Shown here: positions 42,747 to 53,027 of the stretch, piece after piece | Layout of the letters: the number at the start of each line of letters is the position of its first letter | Position numbering within the stretch: position 1 is the stretch's first letter | Assembly: GCF_036227325.1 (NCBI RefSeq) | Contig: NZ_CP109467.1 | Location: 2,542,001-2,606,000 of the forward strand | Reading direction: 5' to 3' | DNA from: Streptomyces sp. NBC_01465 | GTDB lineage: Bacteria; Actinomycetota; Actinomycetes; Streptomycetales; Streptomycetaceae | Length of the DNA stretch: 64,000 nt | Translations under genes and position numbers: made by a program | Notes under the pieces: generated by a model | What the model was told of the DNA's origin: nothing | Database searches by the model: none | What the model saw: the letters and a program-made list of their open reading frames with translations, nothing else

Positions 42747-43796
42747 GTGCAGCTCGTGGCGGTGATACCCGCGCACAACGAAGCGGACCGGATCACGGCC
42801 ACGCTCGCCGGTCTCTACCGGCAGACCCGGCGACCCGACCGCATCATCGTCGTCGCCGACAACTGCACCGACGACACCCCCGGCATCGCCGAGCGCTGCG
42901 GCGCCGAGGTCTTCCTCCCCACCGGCAACCGCGACAAGAAGGCCGGCGCGCTCAACCAGGTACTGGCCCCCCTTCTCGACGAACTCCCCGACGACGCCCA
43001 GGTGTTGATCCAGGACGCCGACACCGTCCTCAACCCGCGCTTCGTCGAGTGCGCCGTCGAAGCGCTCGAAGAGCCGACCGTGGGCGCGGTCGGCGGAGTC
43101 TTCTACGGGGAGGAGGGCGGCGGTGTGCTCGGGCTGCTGCAGCGCATGGAGTACCAGCGCTACTCCCTGGAGATCCGCCGCAAGGGCGGCAAGGCCACCG
43201 TCCTCACCGGCACCGGCACCCTCTTCCGCTCCCGGGTCCTGCGCGAGGTGCGCGAGGCCCGCATCGAAGGGCGTATCGGCGGCGGCAGCGACCACTACAG
43301 CCTCGCGTCGCTCACCGAGGACGACGAGATGACCAAGGCCGTGAAGACCCTCGGCCACCGCACCGTCTCCCCCGCAGGATGCTGGCTGGTCACCGAAGTC
43401 ATGCCCACCGTCCCGAAGTTGTGGCACCAGCGGATGCGCTGGCAGCGCGGCGCCCTGGAGAACCTCCGCGACTACGGACTGACGCGGGTCACCCTCCCGT
43501 ACTTCGGCCAGCAGCTGATGCTCGGCCTGGGAGGCCTCGCGCTCGCGCTGGCCGCGCTGTTCATCGTGCTGTCGCTGGTGCTCTTCGGCTGGACGGGCTT
43601 CTCGCCGCTCTGGACCACCATCACCGTGATCTTCATCGCCGAACGCACCCTGACCGTCCGCAGACTCGGCCCCCGCGCCGTACTGCTCGCGGCCCCGCTG
43701 ATCCCCGAGCTGTTGTACGACGTGTTCCGCCAGACCGTGTTCCTCATGTCGCTGATCAACCTCGTCCTGCGCCGCCAGGAGCGCTGGGTCGCGACC
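42747..43796 (+). CDS. Second processive GT2 membrane glycosyltransferase
   Basis: Predicted polysaccharide synthase of 349 residues. I start at the GTG at 42747 because GGGGGAA lies just upstream and the protein then begins with the first GT-A strand (QLVAVIPAHNEADRI); an ATG at 42696 adds 17 unrelated residues. DADT at 90-93, TGTGTLFRSRVL, the acceptor pair in LTEDDEM (191-192), and QRMRWQRGALENL (QxxRW, 228-232). Three membrane segments at about 255-280, 285-306 and 325-343. It lacks the N-terminal membrane helix of the first synthase and is shorter, so it likely makes a different product or needs a partner. The stop codon is at 43797-43799. Confidence 0.86.
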
Positions 43797-43847
43797 TGAC
43801 CCCTCCCTCGCTCGCCCTTCCCCACAACTCGAAACCGAGGACCTCCC

Positions 43848-44030
43848 ATGTACGGACACCCCGCAGGCACCGCCGCCGTCGGAGGCGGCAGCTCCGCCGC
43901 TCTGGCCTCCACCGGCTCCTCCCCGATGATGATCCTGGCGATGATCGTCGCCGCGACCACCCTGATCGCCGCCGGCCTCGCCCTGCGCAGCCTGCGCCCC
44001 GTGATCGCGGGCGACGACCGCCGCCCCTGA
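43848..44030 (+). CDS. Small single-helix membrane protein
   Basis: 60 residues with GAGGACC before the ATG. A Gly/Ala/Ser-rich N-terminal half (TAAVGGGSSAALASTGSSP) leads into one hydrophobic helix (MMILAMIVAATTLIAAGLAL) and a basic end (RSLRPVIAGDDRRP). It begins 48 bases after the second synthase and resembles the small Ala/Gly membrane peptides common in Streptomyces. No family recognised; possibly a partner of the synthase. Confidence 0.65.
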   Translation: MYGHPAGTAAVGGGSSAALASTGSSPMMILAMIVAATTLIAAGLALRSLRPVIAGDDRRP

Positions 44031-44076
44031 CCCCGCCCGGATGGCAGGCTCCGCCCGCCGCCCCGATCATGGGCCT

Positions 44077-45183
44077 ATGACCCCTCCGGACCCCGCAGCC
44101 GGTGTCCCCAGCAACTTCGACATCGGCCTGCGCGACCACCAGTCGCACTTCGACCTCGTCGACCTGCTGGCACTGATCCCCTTCGCGAGCGGCGCCGAGC
44201 CCTGGTCGCGCACCGCCACTCTGGAACGGGTGAAGCCCGGCGGGATCCGGCTCCCCGAGGGCGCAGAGATCGTGCGCCACAGCCACGACAAGAGCCGCGC
44301 CTGGATGCTGGCGCGCGGCGAGGGCTGGACGGTGCGGATCAGCCGCTGGTTCTCCGAGGACACCAAGATCACGGTGACCGCCGTCGAGCTGGCCACCGCC
44401 GAGCGCATCCTGGCCGAGCTCGTCGAGTCCCTGGAGGACACCGAGCCGCCGCCGGCCGGCACGACGGAGATGGGTTTCTGGTACTGGTCCGCCGACCGCG
44501 GCGGAGTCCACAGCAAGCGCCGTATCGGAGCCGTCGAATGGTCCGACGCGCACGCCAACTACAGCGCCGAGCCCGCCCGCCAGCTCTCCCTCCTGATGGC
44601 CATGGACCCCGAACAGGTCAGCGGCCGACTGCTTCTGCTGCACGGCCCGCCGGGCACCGGCAAGACCTCGGCGCTGCGGTCGCTGGCGCTCGCCTGGCGC
44701 GACTGGTGCCAGATCGACTGCGTACTGGACCCGGAGCGGCTCTTCGAGGACGCGAGCTATCTCATCGGGATCGCGATGGGCGACGAGGGAGAGTCCGAGG
44801 CGGACGACGACCGGTGGCGGCTGCTGGTCCTGGAGGACTGCGACGAACTGATCCGCGCCGACGCCAAGTTCGCCACGGGGCAGTCCCTGGCCCGTCTGCT
44901 GAACCTCACGGACGGCATGCTCGGCCAGGGCCGCAAGGTGCTGGTCGCGATCACCACCAACGAGGACCTGGGGCGGCTGCACCCGGCGATCGTCCGCCCC
45001 GGCCGCTGTCTGGCCCGTATCGAGGTCGGACCGCTCACCCGCCAGGAGGCGGCGGAGTGGCTGGGCGACCCGGCCGCCGCACCGGTGGACGGCGCGACGC
45101 TGGCCGAGCTGTACGCGCTGCAGCGCGGAGGGGACCCGCTGCTGCCCGGGGATCCGCGGCTGCCGAACGGCAACTACATGTGA
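44077..45183 (+). CDS. AAA-family ATPase with DUF5925-like N-terminus
   Basis: 368 residues from the ATG at 44077; an ATG at 44041 is in frame, and neither has a clear ribosome site. The N-terminal 160 residues (RDHQSHFDLVDLLALIPFASGAEPW, in part HQSHFDLVDLLALIPF) match nothing I know beyond the Streptomyces DUF5925 label. The AAA core has Walker A HGPPGTGKT (189-197), Walker B LLVLEDCDEL (about 247-256), sensor 1 VAITTNEDL and the arginine-finger-like IVRPGRC. This is the BCS1/FtsH-like minimal AAA fold for remodelling proteins; the substrate is unknown. It is the last gene of the block, convergent with valS across a strong terminator. Confidence 0.85.
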   Translation: MTPPDPAAGVPSNFDIGLRDHQSHFDLVDLLALIPFASGAEPWSRTATLERVKPGGIRLPEGAEIVRHSHDKSRAWMLARGEGWTVRISRWFSEDTKITVTAVELATAERILAELVESLEDTEPPPAGTTEMGFWYWSADRGGVHSKRRIGAVEWSDAHANYSAEPARQLSLLMAMDPEQVSGRLLLLHGPPGTGKTSALRSLALAWRDWCQIDCVLDPERLFEDASYLIGIAMGDEGESEADDDRWRLLVLEDCDELIRADAKFATGQSLARLLNLTDGMLGQGRKVLVAITTNEDLGRLHPAIVRPGRCLARIEVGPLTRQEAAEWLGDPAAAPVDGATLAELYALQRGGDPLLPGDPRLPNGNYM

Positions 45184-45190
45184 GGACGTA

Positions 45191-45232
45191 CGAAGGCCCC
45201 CGGCCCGCCGTGAGGCGATCCGGGGGCCTTCG
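45191..45232. terminator. Bidirectional terminator between the AAA ATPase and valS
   Basis: Perfect 13-bp arms (cgaaggcccccgg / ccgggggccttcg) in the 57-base convergent gap, serving both genes. Confidence 0.92.
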
Positions 45233-45240
45233 CGTACGTA

Positions 45241-47865
45241 CTAGGCCTTCGGCAGGCCCTCGATCTGTGCCGTGATCCGCTCGATGTCCGCTTCGGCCTT
45301 GGCCAGGCGTCCGCGGATCTTGTCGACCACGTTGTCCGGCGCCTTGGCCAGGAAGGCCTCGTTGCCGAGCTTCTTGTTGGCGTCCGCCTTCTCCTTCTCG
45401 GCGAGCGCGAGGTCCTTGCTCAGACGCTTGCGCTCGGCCTCGACGTCGATCGTCCCCGACAGGTCGAGGGCGACCTTGCAGCCCGCGACCGGCAGCGAGG
45501 CGGTGGCGTGGAAGCCCTCGCCCGCAGGCTGCAGACGCAGCACCTGACGGATGGCCGCCTCGTGCGGAGCCAGCGCCGTCCCCGTCAGGTCGAGCTCGGC
45601 CGGGACCTTCTGGCCGGGCTGCAGGCCCTGGTCGGAGCGGAAGCGGCGGACCTCGGTGATCACCTGCTGGACGAGGGCGATCTCCTGCTCGGCGGCCGGG
45701 TCACGGAAGCCCGAATCGGTCGGCCAGTCGGCGATGACCAGGGACTCCTTGCCGGTGAGCGAGGTCCAGAGCGTCTCCGTGACGAAGGGGACGATCGGGT
45801 GGAGCAGGCGCAGCAGCTTGTCGAGGACCTCGCCGAGGACGCGCGCGGAGACCTTGGCGGGCTCGCCGCCCGCGAAGAAGGTGGTCTTCGAGAGCTCGAC
45901 GTACCAGTCGAAGACCTCGTCCCACGCGAAGTGGTAGAGGCTGTCCGCGAGCTTGGCGAACTGGAAGTCGTCGTAGTACGCGTCCGCCTCGGCCACGACC
46001 GAGTTGAGGCGCGAGAGGATCCACCGGTCGTTCGCCGACATCTGCTCGGCGGGCGGGAGTTCACCCTCGACGGTCGCACCGTTCATGAGCGCGAAGCGGG
46101 TCGCGTTCCAGATCTTGTTGGCGAAGTTGCGCGACGCCTTGACCCAGTCCTCGCCGATCGGGACGTCGGCGCCGGGGTTGGCGCCGTTGGCCAGGGTGAA
46201 GCGGACGGCGTCGGAGCCGTACGCGTCCATCCAGTCCAGCGGGTCGACGACGTTGCCGAAGGACTTCGACATCTTCTTGCCGTTCTCGTCGCGGACGAGT
46301 CCGGTCAACGCGACGGTCTTGAACGGGACTTGGCCGTCCATCGCGTACTGGCCGAACATCATCATCCGGACGACCCAGAAGAAGATGATGTCGTGACCGG
46401 TGAGGAGAACGTCGGTCGAGTAGAACTTCTCCAGGTCCGGCGTCTGCTCCGGCCAGCCCAGCGTCGAGAACGGCCACAGGCCGGACGAGAACCAGGTGTC
46501 GAGGACGTCCTCGTCCTGGGTCCAGCCCTCACCCGTCGGCGGCTGCTCGTCGGGACCGACGCAGACGACCTGGCCCTCGGGGCCGTACCAGACGGGAATG
46601 CGGTGGCCCCACCACAACTGCCGTGAGATGCACCAGTCGTTGAGGTTGTCGACCCAGTCGAAGTAGCGCCGCTCCATCTCCTTCGGGTGCAGCACGACGT
46701 CGCCCTCGCGGACCGCGTCACCGGCGGCCTTGGCGAGCGTGTCGACCTTGACCCACCACTGCAGGGACAGTCGCGGCTCGACGGTCGTCTTGCAGCGCGA
46801 GCAGTGGCCGACGGAGTGCGTGTACGGGCGCTTCTCGGCGACGACGCGGCCCTGCTCGCGCATGGCCTCGACGATGGCGGAACGGGCCTCGAAGCGGTCG
46901 AGCCCCTGGAAGGGTCCGGGCACGGTGATGATGGCGCGCTCGTCCATGACCGTGAGCATTTCCAGCCCGTGGCGCTGGCCGATGGCGAAGTCGTTCGGGT
47001 CGTGCGCCGGGGTCACCTTGACGGCGCCGGTGCCGAACTCGGGGTCGACGTGGGTGTCGGCGACGACCGGGATGGTGCGGTCGGTCAGCGGCAGCTTGAT
47101 GCGCTTGCCGATGAGGTGGGCGTACCGCTCGTCGTCGGGGTGGACGGCGACCGCGGTGTCGCCCAGCATCGTCTCGACACGGGTGGTGGCGACGACGACG
47201 GTCTCGTCGCCCTCGCCGTACTTCAGCGAGACGAGCTCGCCGTTGTCGTCCTGGTAGTCGACCTCGATGTCGGAGATCGCGGTGAGACAGCGCGGGCACC
47301 AGTTGATGATGCGCTCGGCGCGGTAGATCAGGTCGTCGTCGTACAGCTTCTTGAAGATCGTCTGGACGGCCTTGGAGAGGCCCTCGTCCATGGTGAAGCG
47401 CTCACGCGACCAGTCCACGCCGTCGCCGAGGCGGCGCATCTGGCCGAGGATCTTGCCGCCGTACTCCTTCTTCCACTGCCAGACCTTCTCGACGAAGGCC
47501 TCGCGGCCGATGTCGTGACGGGACAGGCCCTCCTCGGCGAGCTGCTGCTCGACCTTGTTCTGGGTGGCGATGCCGGCGTGGTCCATACCGGGCAGCCACA
47601 GGACTTCGTAACCCTGCATGCGCTTGCGGCGGGTGAGGGCGTCCATGAGCGTGTGCTGGAAGGCGTGGCCCAGGTGGAGGGCGCCGGTGACGTTCGGCGG
47701 CGGGATGACGATGGTGAACGGAGGCTTCTCGCTCTTCGCGTCGGCCTCGAAGTAACCACGCTCTACCCAGCGCTCGTACAGCTTCCCCTCTACCTCGGCC
47801 GGTGCGTACTGGGTCGGCAGTTCGGGGTTGCTGTCTGCGGGCTGCTGCTGAGCGATATCGGTCAC
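45241..47865 (-). CDS. valS: Valyl-tRNA synthetase
   Basis: Class I synthetase charging tRNA-Val, 874 residues. HIGH-type motif [20 protein letters not shown] near 56-75, editing domain ([29 protein letters not shown]), KMSKS in [14 protein letters not shown], and the C-terminal coiled-coil arm ([23 protein letters not shown], in part [18 protein letters not shown]). GTG start at 47865. No T-box leader is seen upstream. Divergent from the three-gene paralogue set. Confidence 0.97.
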   Translation of the reverse strand: MTDIAQQQPADSNPELPTQYAPAEVEGKLYERWVERGYFEADAKSEKPPFTIVIPPPNVTGALHLGHAFQHTLMDALTRRKRMQGYEVLWLPGMDHAGIATQNKVEQQLAEEGLSRHDIGREAFVEKVWQWKKEYGGKILGQMRRLGDGVDWSRERFTMDEGLSKAVQTIFKKLYDDDLIYRAERIINWCPRCLTAISDIEVDYQDDNGELVSLKYGEGDETVVVATTRVETMLGDTAVAVHPDDERYAHLIGKRIKLPLTDRTIPVVADTHVDPEFGTGAVKVTPAHDPNDFAIGQRHGLEMLTVMDERAIITVPGPFQGLDRFEARSAIVEAMREQGRVVAEKRPYTHSVGHCSRCKTTVEPRLSLQWWVKVDTLAKAAGDAVREGDVVLHPKEMERRYFDWVDNLNDWCISRQLWWGHRIPVWYGPEGQVVCVGPDEQPPTGEGWTQDEDVLDTWFSSGLWPFSTLGWPEQTPDLEKFYSTDVLLTGHDIIFFWVVRMMMFGQYAMDGQVPFKTVALTGLVRDENGKKMSKSFGNVVDPLDWMDAYGSDAVRFTLANGANPGADVPIGEDWVKASRNFANKIWNATRFALMNGATVEGELPPAEQMSANDRWILSRLNSVVAEADAYYDDFQFAKLADSLYHFAWDEVFDWYVELSKTTFFAGGEPAKVSARVLGEVLDKLLRLLHPIVPFVTETLWTSLTGKESLVIADWPTDSGFRDPAAEQEIALVQQVITEVRRFRSDQGLQPGQKVPAELDLTGTALAPHEAAIRQVLRLQPAGEGFHATASLPVAGCKVALDLSGTIDVEAERKRLSKDLALAEKEKADANKKLGNEAFLAKAPDNVVDKIRGRLAKAEADIERITAQIEGLPKA

Positions 47866-48002
47866 GGGCCCAGTTTAGAGGTGTCACCGCCCTGTCCTGA
47901 AACGGGAATCTTCCGTAACGATGCGCACCCTGCCACCCCACGTCACACGGGTGTCGGCAAGGATGTTCGCGACACATAAGTTTCTGGAGGGGAACCCAGA
48001 GC

Positions 48003-48929
48003 ATGAGCCACGACCAGCCGGGCCCGTACGGCCAGCAGCCGAACCCTTACGGGCAGCAGCCGCAGCAGCCGCCCCAGCCCGGCTACGGCTATCCCCAGCA
48101 GGCCCCGCAGGGCGTCCCGCCGCAGCAGCCCCCAGCCCCGCAGCAAGCCCCGCAGCAGCCCCCGGCACCGCAGCAGCCGCAGTACGGGCAGCAGCCCCAG
48201 TACGGGCAGCAGGCTCCGTACGGCCAGGCGCCGCCGCCCCCGCCGGGCGGCCCGCAGCCGAAGAGCAAGGCGCCCCTCATCGTCATCGCCTCCGTCGTGG
48301 CACTCGCCGTGATCGGCGGCGGCGCATGGCTCCTGACCAAGGGCGGGAGCAGCAGCGACGGCAGCGGAGGCGACGGCAAGGCGTACACGCTGACCGCGCC
48401 GGCGACCATCCTCGGCGGTGAGTTCAAGAAGACCGGCGACGGCTCGGGCAAGGCCATGACCAGCGAGGACGTCAAGGAATACGCCTCGTACGGGGTCAGC
48501 GACGCCAAGGGTGTCCAGGCGACGTACTCCGCCGATTCGGCGAAGAAGCTCCTGAACTTCAGCGGCGTATACGGGGACGTCAAGGACCCGGAGAAGGTCG
48601 TCGACGCCCAGTTCGTGAAGATCAAGGAAGCGAGCACCAAGGACACCTCGGGGACGACGAAGACCGAAATGGTGGGCTCCCCGCAGGCCTTCACCCCCGA
48701 GGGCTTCAGTGGCGGGGTTCTGAAGTGCCAGGAGCAGAAGCTCAGCGAGTCCGGTACGGGTGACGGCGCCGTCACCACGCCCATCTGCGCCTGGGCCGAC
48801 GGCAGCACGGTCGGCTTCGTCGTCAACGTGGACTCGGCCGCGATGGCGGGCTCCGGCAAGAGCGCGACGCTGGAAGAAGCCGCTGCCCTCACAGCCAAGG
48901 TCCGCAACGACGTCCGCGTCGCCAAGTAG
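48003..48929 (+). CDS. Pro/Gln-rich single-pass membrane protein, copy 1
   Basis: 308 residues, no known function. N-terminal 90 residues are Pro, Gln, Gly, Tyr repeats of the type NPYGQQP, QPGYGYPQQ and QYGQQPQYGQQ, predicted cytosolic. One membrane helix follows (APLIVIASVVALAVIGGGAWLL, in part LIVIASVVALAVIGGGAWL), then a Ser/Gly linker and an outside domain of about 180 residues. That domain has VYGDVKDPEKVVDAQF, MVGSPQAFTPEGFSGGVLKCQE and PICAWADGSTVGFVVNVD, with two Cys that could form a disulfide. GGAGGGGAA before the ATG. First of three tandem paralogues. Confidence 0.85.
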   Translation: MSHDQPGPYGQQPNPYGQQPQQPPQPGYGYPQQAPQGVPPQQPPAPQQAPQQPPAPQQPQYGQQPQYGQQAPYGQAPPPPPGGPQPKSKAPLIVIASVVALAVIGGGAWLLTKGGSSSDGSGGDGKAYTLTAPATILGGEFKKTGDGSGKAMTSEDVKEYASYGVSDAKGVQATYSADSAKKLLNFSGVYGDVKDPEKVVDAQFVKIKEASTKDTSGTTKTEMVGSPQAFTPEGFSGGVLKCQEQKLSESGTGDGAVTTPICAWADGSTVGFVVNVDSAAMAGSGKSATLEEAAALTAKVRNDVRVAK

Positions 48930-48943
48930 GGGGAACACCACCG

Positions 48944-49756
48944 ATGAGCCACAACGAGCCGGGCCCGTACGGCCAGCAGCCGCAGCAGCCGGGCTACGGC
49001 TACCCGCAGCAGGGCCAGCCCCAGTACGGCCAGCAACCCCCGTACGGCCAGGTCCCGCCCCCGCCGCAGGCCCCCAAGAAGAAGACCGGCCTCATCATCA
49101 CGGCGGCGGTCGTGGCGGTCGCGGTCATCGGCGGCGGCGTCTACTTCCTGACCAAGGACGACGGCGGCAGCTCGGTCACCTCCGATGGCAAGAAGTACAC
49201 GCTGGTCGCACCGGAGACCGTCATCGGCGGAACGTACAAGCAGACCACCGACAAGAACCTGGCCGCCGACCCCGAGTCGGACGACGAGATCAAGGACTTC
49301 AAGAGCTGGGGCGTCACCGACCCCAAGACCGCCAACGGGTCTTACAGCACCGGCACAGGCGCGGCCCAGAAGGTGCTGGGCTTCAGCGGGGTGTACGGGG
49401 ACATCAAGGACCCCGAGAAGGTCCTCGACGCCATGTTCGCCAAGGCCAAGACCAAGTCGGAGAAGGCCGGGGACTCGAAGACCGAGGGTGAACTGGTCGG
49501 CAGTCCCCAGGCCTTCACCCCGGACGGCTTCAAGAACGGCGTCCTGAAATGCCAGGAGGCCAAGATCACCGACAGCGCCGCCGGCAGCAAGTCCATCAGC
49601 ATCCCCGTGTGCATCTGGGCAGACAACAGCACCATCGCGTACGTCACCAACATCGACCTCGCCGCCATGGCGGGCCAGGGCACGAGCCAGACCCTGGACC
49701 AGGCTGCGGCACTCGCGGCCAAACTCCGCGACGATGTCCGCGTCGAGGTCAAGTAG
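48944..49756 (+). CDS. Pro/Gln-rich single-pass membrane protein, copy 2
   Basis: 270 residues, the shortest copy because the Pro/Gln repeat is only about 45 residues (QPQQPGYGYPQQGQ, QYGQQPPYGQVPPPPQAPKK in part). Membrane helix GLIITAAVVAVAVIGGGVYFL near 49-69, outside domain with VYGDIKDPEKVLDAMF, LVGSPQAFTPDGFKNGVLKC and PVCIWADNSTIAYVTNID. It starts 14 bases after copy 1 with GGGGGAA upstream, so cotranscribed. Confidence 0.85.
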   Translation: MSHNEPGPYGQQPQQPGYGYPQQGQPQYGQQPPYGQVPPPPQAPKKKTGLIITAAVVAVAVIGGGVYFLTKDDGGSSVTSDGKKYTLVAPETVIGGTYKQTTDKNLAADPESDDEIKDFKSWGVTDPKTANGSYSTGTGAAQKVLGFSGVYGDIKDPEKVLDAMFAKAKTKSEKAGDSKTEGELVGSPQAFTPDGFKNGVLKCQEAKITDSAAGSKSISIPVCIWADNSTIAYVTNIDLAAMAGQGTSQTLDQAAALAAKLRDDVRVEVK

Positions 49757-49772
49757 GAGGGGAACCCCACTC

Positions 49773-50747
49773 ATGAGTTACAACCAGCCGGGCCCGTACG
49801 GCCAGCAGCCCCCGCAGCAGCCCGGCCCGTACGGCGGCCAGCCCCCGCAGGGCCAGCCCAACCCGTACGGCCAGCAGCCGCCCCAGCCGGGCTACGGCTA
49901 CCCGCAGCAGGCCCCGCAGGGCGTCCCGCCGCAGCAGCAGCCGCAGCCGGGTTACGGCTACCCACAGCAGGGCCAGCCGCAGGCCCCGTACGGCCAGCAG
50001 CCGCAGTACGGCCAGCAGCCCCCGTACGGCCAGGTCCCGCCCCCGCCGGAAGCCCCCAAGAAGAAGACGGGCCTCATCATCACGGCGGCGATCGTGGCGG
50101 TCGCGGTCATCGGCGGCGGCGTGTACTTCCTGACCAAGGGGGACAGCGGCTCCAGCAGCAACACCGACGTCGCGGACAGCACGAAGGGCTACAAGATCGT
50201 GGCCCCGGCCACGGTCGGCGAGTTCAAGAAGGGCAACACGGGCAACGACTCCCCCGCGCTGACCGCGAGCGACAAGCAGAAGGCCGAGGAGGCGGGGGTC
50301 AAGAACCCGTCGCAGACGGCCGCGACCTACACGAACGCAGCCGATCCGACGAAGCTCGAAGGACAGTCGCTCTCCCTCTCGGGTCTCTACGGCGATGTCA
50401 CCGACCCCGCGTCGACGATCGACAACGCGTTCAACACCGCGACGAATTCCGACGGCAAGAGCTCCAGCGGCGGCACCATGAAGCTGGTCGGAAGCCCGAA
50501 GGCGTACAAGCCCGCCGGCTTCTCGGGCGCCCTCATGAAGTGCCAGAACGCCGAAATGGCCATGACGACGAGCGCCAACGCCAAGACCACACAGGTCCCG
50601 ATCTGCATCTGGACGGACTACAGCACGGTCGGCATCGTCGTATCCATCGACCTGTCCCAGATCGATGGGGGCGGCACGCCCGTAACGCAGGAGAAGGCCG
50701 CCGAGCTCACCGCCAAGCTCTACAACTCGGCCCGCGTGAAGAAGTAG
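49773..50747 (+). CDS. Pro/Gln-rich single-pass membrane protein, copy 3
   Basis: 324 residues from the ATG at 49773, chosen for AGGAGGGGAA upstream; an earlier ATG overlaps copy 2. It has the longest Pro/Gln repeat, about 100 residues (PGPYGQQP, QPGYGYPQQAPQG, QPGPYGGQ units), the same membrane helix, and the most diverged outside domain (LYGDVTDPASTIDNAF, LVGSPKAYKPAGFSGALMKC, PICIWTDYSTVGIVVSID). The Cys pair is kept. It starts 16 bases after copy 2; terminator after it at 50770. Confidence 0.85.
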   Translation: MSYNQPGPYGQQPPQQPGPYGGQPPQGQPNPYGQQPPQPGYGYPQQAPQGVPPQQQPQPGYGYPQQGQPQAPYGQQPQYGQQPPYGQVPPPPEAPKKKTGLIITAAIVAVAVIGGGVYFLTKGDSGSSSNTDVADSTKGYKIVAPATVGEFKKGNTGNDSPALTASDKQKAEEAGVKNPSQTAATYTNAADPTKLEGQSLSLSGLYGDVTDPASTIDNAFNTATNSDGKSSSGGTMKLVGSPKAYKPAGFSGALMKCQNAEMAMTTSANAKTTQVPICIWTDYSTVGIVVSIDLSQIDGGGTPVTQEKAAELTAKLYNSARVKK

Positions 50748-50769
50748 CGAGCACACACCCGCCCAACAC

Positions 50770-50809
50770 ACAGGGGCGCCCGGCCAGTTACCTGACCGGG
50801 CGCCCCTGT
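50770..50809. terminator. Bidirectional terminator between copy 3 and clpX
   Basis: Perfect 14-bp arms (acaggggcgcccgg / ccgggcgcccctgt) in the 79-base convergent gap. Confidence 0.92.
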
Positions 50810-50826
50810 TGCGTATGCGCAAGCGC

Positions 50827-52119
<1,293 letters not shown>

Positions 52120-52140
52120 GAGGTGCTTCCCCTTCGCCTG

Positions 52141-52166
52141 GGAACCGCTCGCGATTCTGCGGTTCC
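52141..52166. promoter_or_regulatory. Inverted repeat in the clpX leader
   Basis: ggaaccgc and gcggttcc, a perfect 8-bp repeat with a 10-base centre, 22 bases upstream of the clpX GTG. It may be an operator or a leader hairpin. It does not fit the ClgR pattern. Confidence 0.4.
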
Positions 52167-52213
52167 TGGTGCCTCATATTCGACGGTACCTTGCCGGGCC
52201 CCCCGTTCGGGCC

Positions 52214-52255
52214 CCCCTTGGCAGGGTTCACTTTGACGTGGACCGCGCCAAGGGG
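52214..52255 (-). terminator. Possible terminator after clpP2
   Basis: 9-bp arms (ccccttggc / gccaagggg) with a 24-base loop, 22 bases past the clpP2 stop. Confidence 0.45.
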
Positions 52256-52276
52256 AGGCAGGACTCCTTGGAGCCG

Positions 52277-52996
52277 TCAGGCCAGAACGCCCGCAGCGCT
52301 CTTGCGCGTCGAGACGATCTGGTCGACCAGACCGTACGCGAGAGCGTCCTCGGCCGTGAGGATCTTGTCGCGCTCGATGTCGTCGCGGATCTTCTCGATC
52401 GGGGTGGTCGAGTGCTTGGCCAGCATCTCTTCCAACTGGGCGCGCATGCGCAGGATTTCGTTGGCCGCGATCTCCAGGTCGGAGAGCTGCTCGCGGCCGG
52501 TCTGCGAGGACGGCTGGTGGATCAGCACACGCGCGTTCGGAAGCGCCATGCGCTTGCCCGGCGTACCGGCGGCCAGCAGGATCGCGGCGGCGGAGGCCGC
52601 CTGGCCCATGCAGACCGTCTGGATGTCGGGCTTCACGAACTGCATCGTGTCGTAGATGGCCGTGAGGGCCGTGAACGAGCCACCGGGGCTGTTGATGTAG
52701 ATGGAGATGTCGCGGTCCGGGTCCATCGACTCCAGGCACAGGAGCTGCGCCATGACGTCGTTGGCGGACGCGTCGTCGATCTGCACGCCGAGGAAGATCA
52801 CGCGCTCCTCGAAGAGCTTCGCGTACGGGTCGTACTCACGCACGCCCTGCGAGGTGCGCTCGACGAAGCGCGGAACGATGTAGCGGTTGTCCACCTGCGG
52901 GCCGGTGTAGAGGCCGCTGGCGGAGGCGTTGGCCTGGAAGCTGTTCATACGGGGGTTCACCATCCTGGTGGCGTTCAGTGCTGCGTCAGTGGTCAT
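52277..52996 (-). CDS. clpP2: ATP-dependent Clp protease proteolytic subunit 2
   Basis: Serine peptidase subunit of the ClpP1P2 barrel. From the ATG at 52996 it is 239 residues; the ATG at 52963 is equally possible, as neither has a clear ribosome site. Triad: the Ser in [14 protein letters not shown], the His in VLIHQPSSQ, and the Asp in [17 protein letters not shown]. The N-terminal 35 residues are longer than in E. coli ClpP and probably form a propeptide, as in other actinobacterial ClpP2. It starts 32 bases after the clpP1 stop, so cotranscribed. Confidence 0.96.
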   Translation of the reverse strand: MTTDAALNATRMVNPRMNSFQANASASGLYTGPQVDNRYIVPRFVERTSQGVREYDPYAKLFEERVIFLGVQIDDASANDVMAQLLCLESMDPDRDISIYINSPGGSFTALTAIYDTMQFVKPDIQTVCMGQAASAAAILLAAGTPGKRMALPNARVLIHQPSSQTGREQLSDLEIAANEILRMRAQLEEMLAKHSTTPIEKIRDDIERDKILTAEDALAYGLVDQIVSTRKSAAGVLA

Positions 52997-53027
52997 CGGG
53001 TCGGGCTGTGAGGCGTCGTACGGAGCC

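Noticed and set aside
47866..48002. T-box leader before valS
   Set aside because: The gap is only 137 bases and shows neither the specifier stem nor the T-box sequence.
48030..50040. CRISPR-like array from the regular cag/ccg repeats
   Set aside because: The periodicity comes from codons of the PYGQQ protein repeats inside open frames, with no spacers and no cas genes.
52214..52260. ClgR site upstream of clpX
   Set aside because: No GTTCGC-N5-GCG match is present; the hairpin there fits a clpP2 terminator better.
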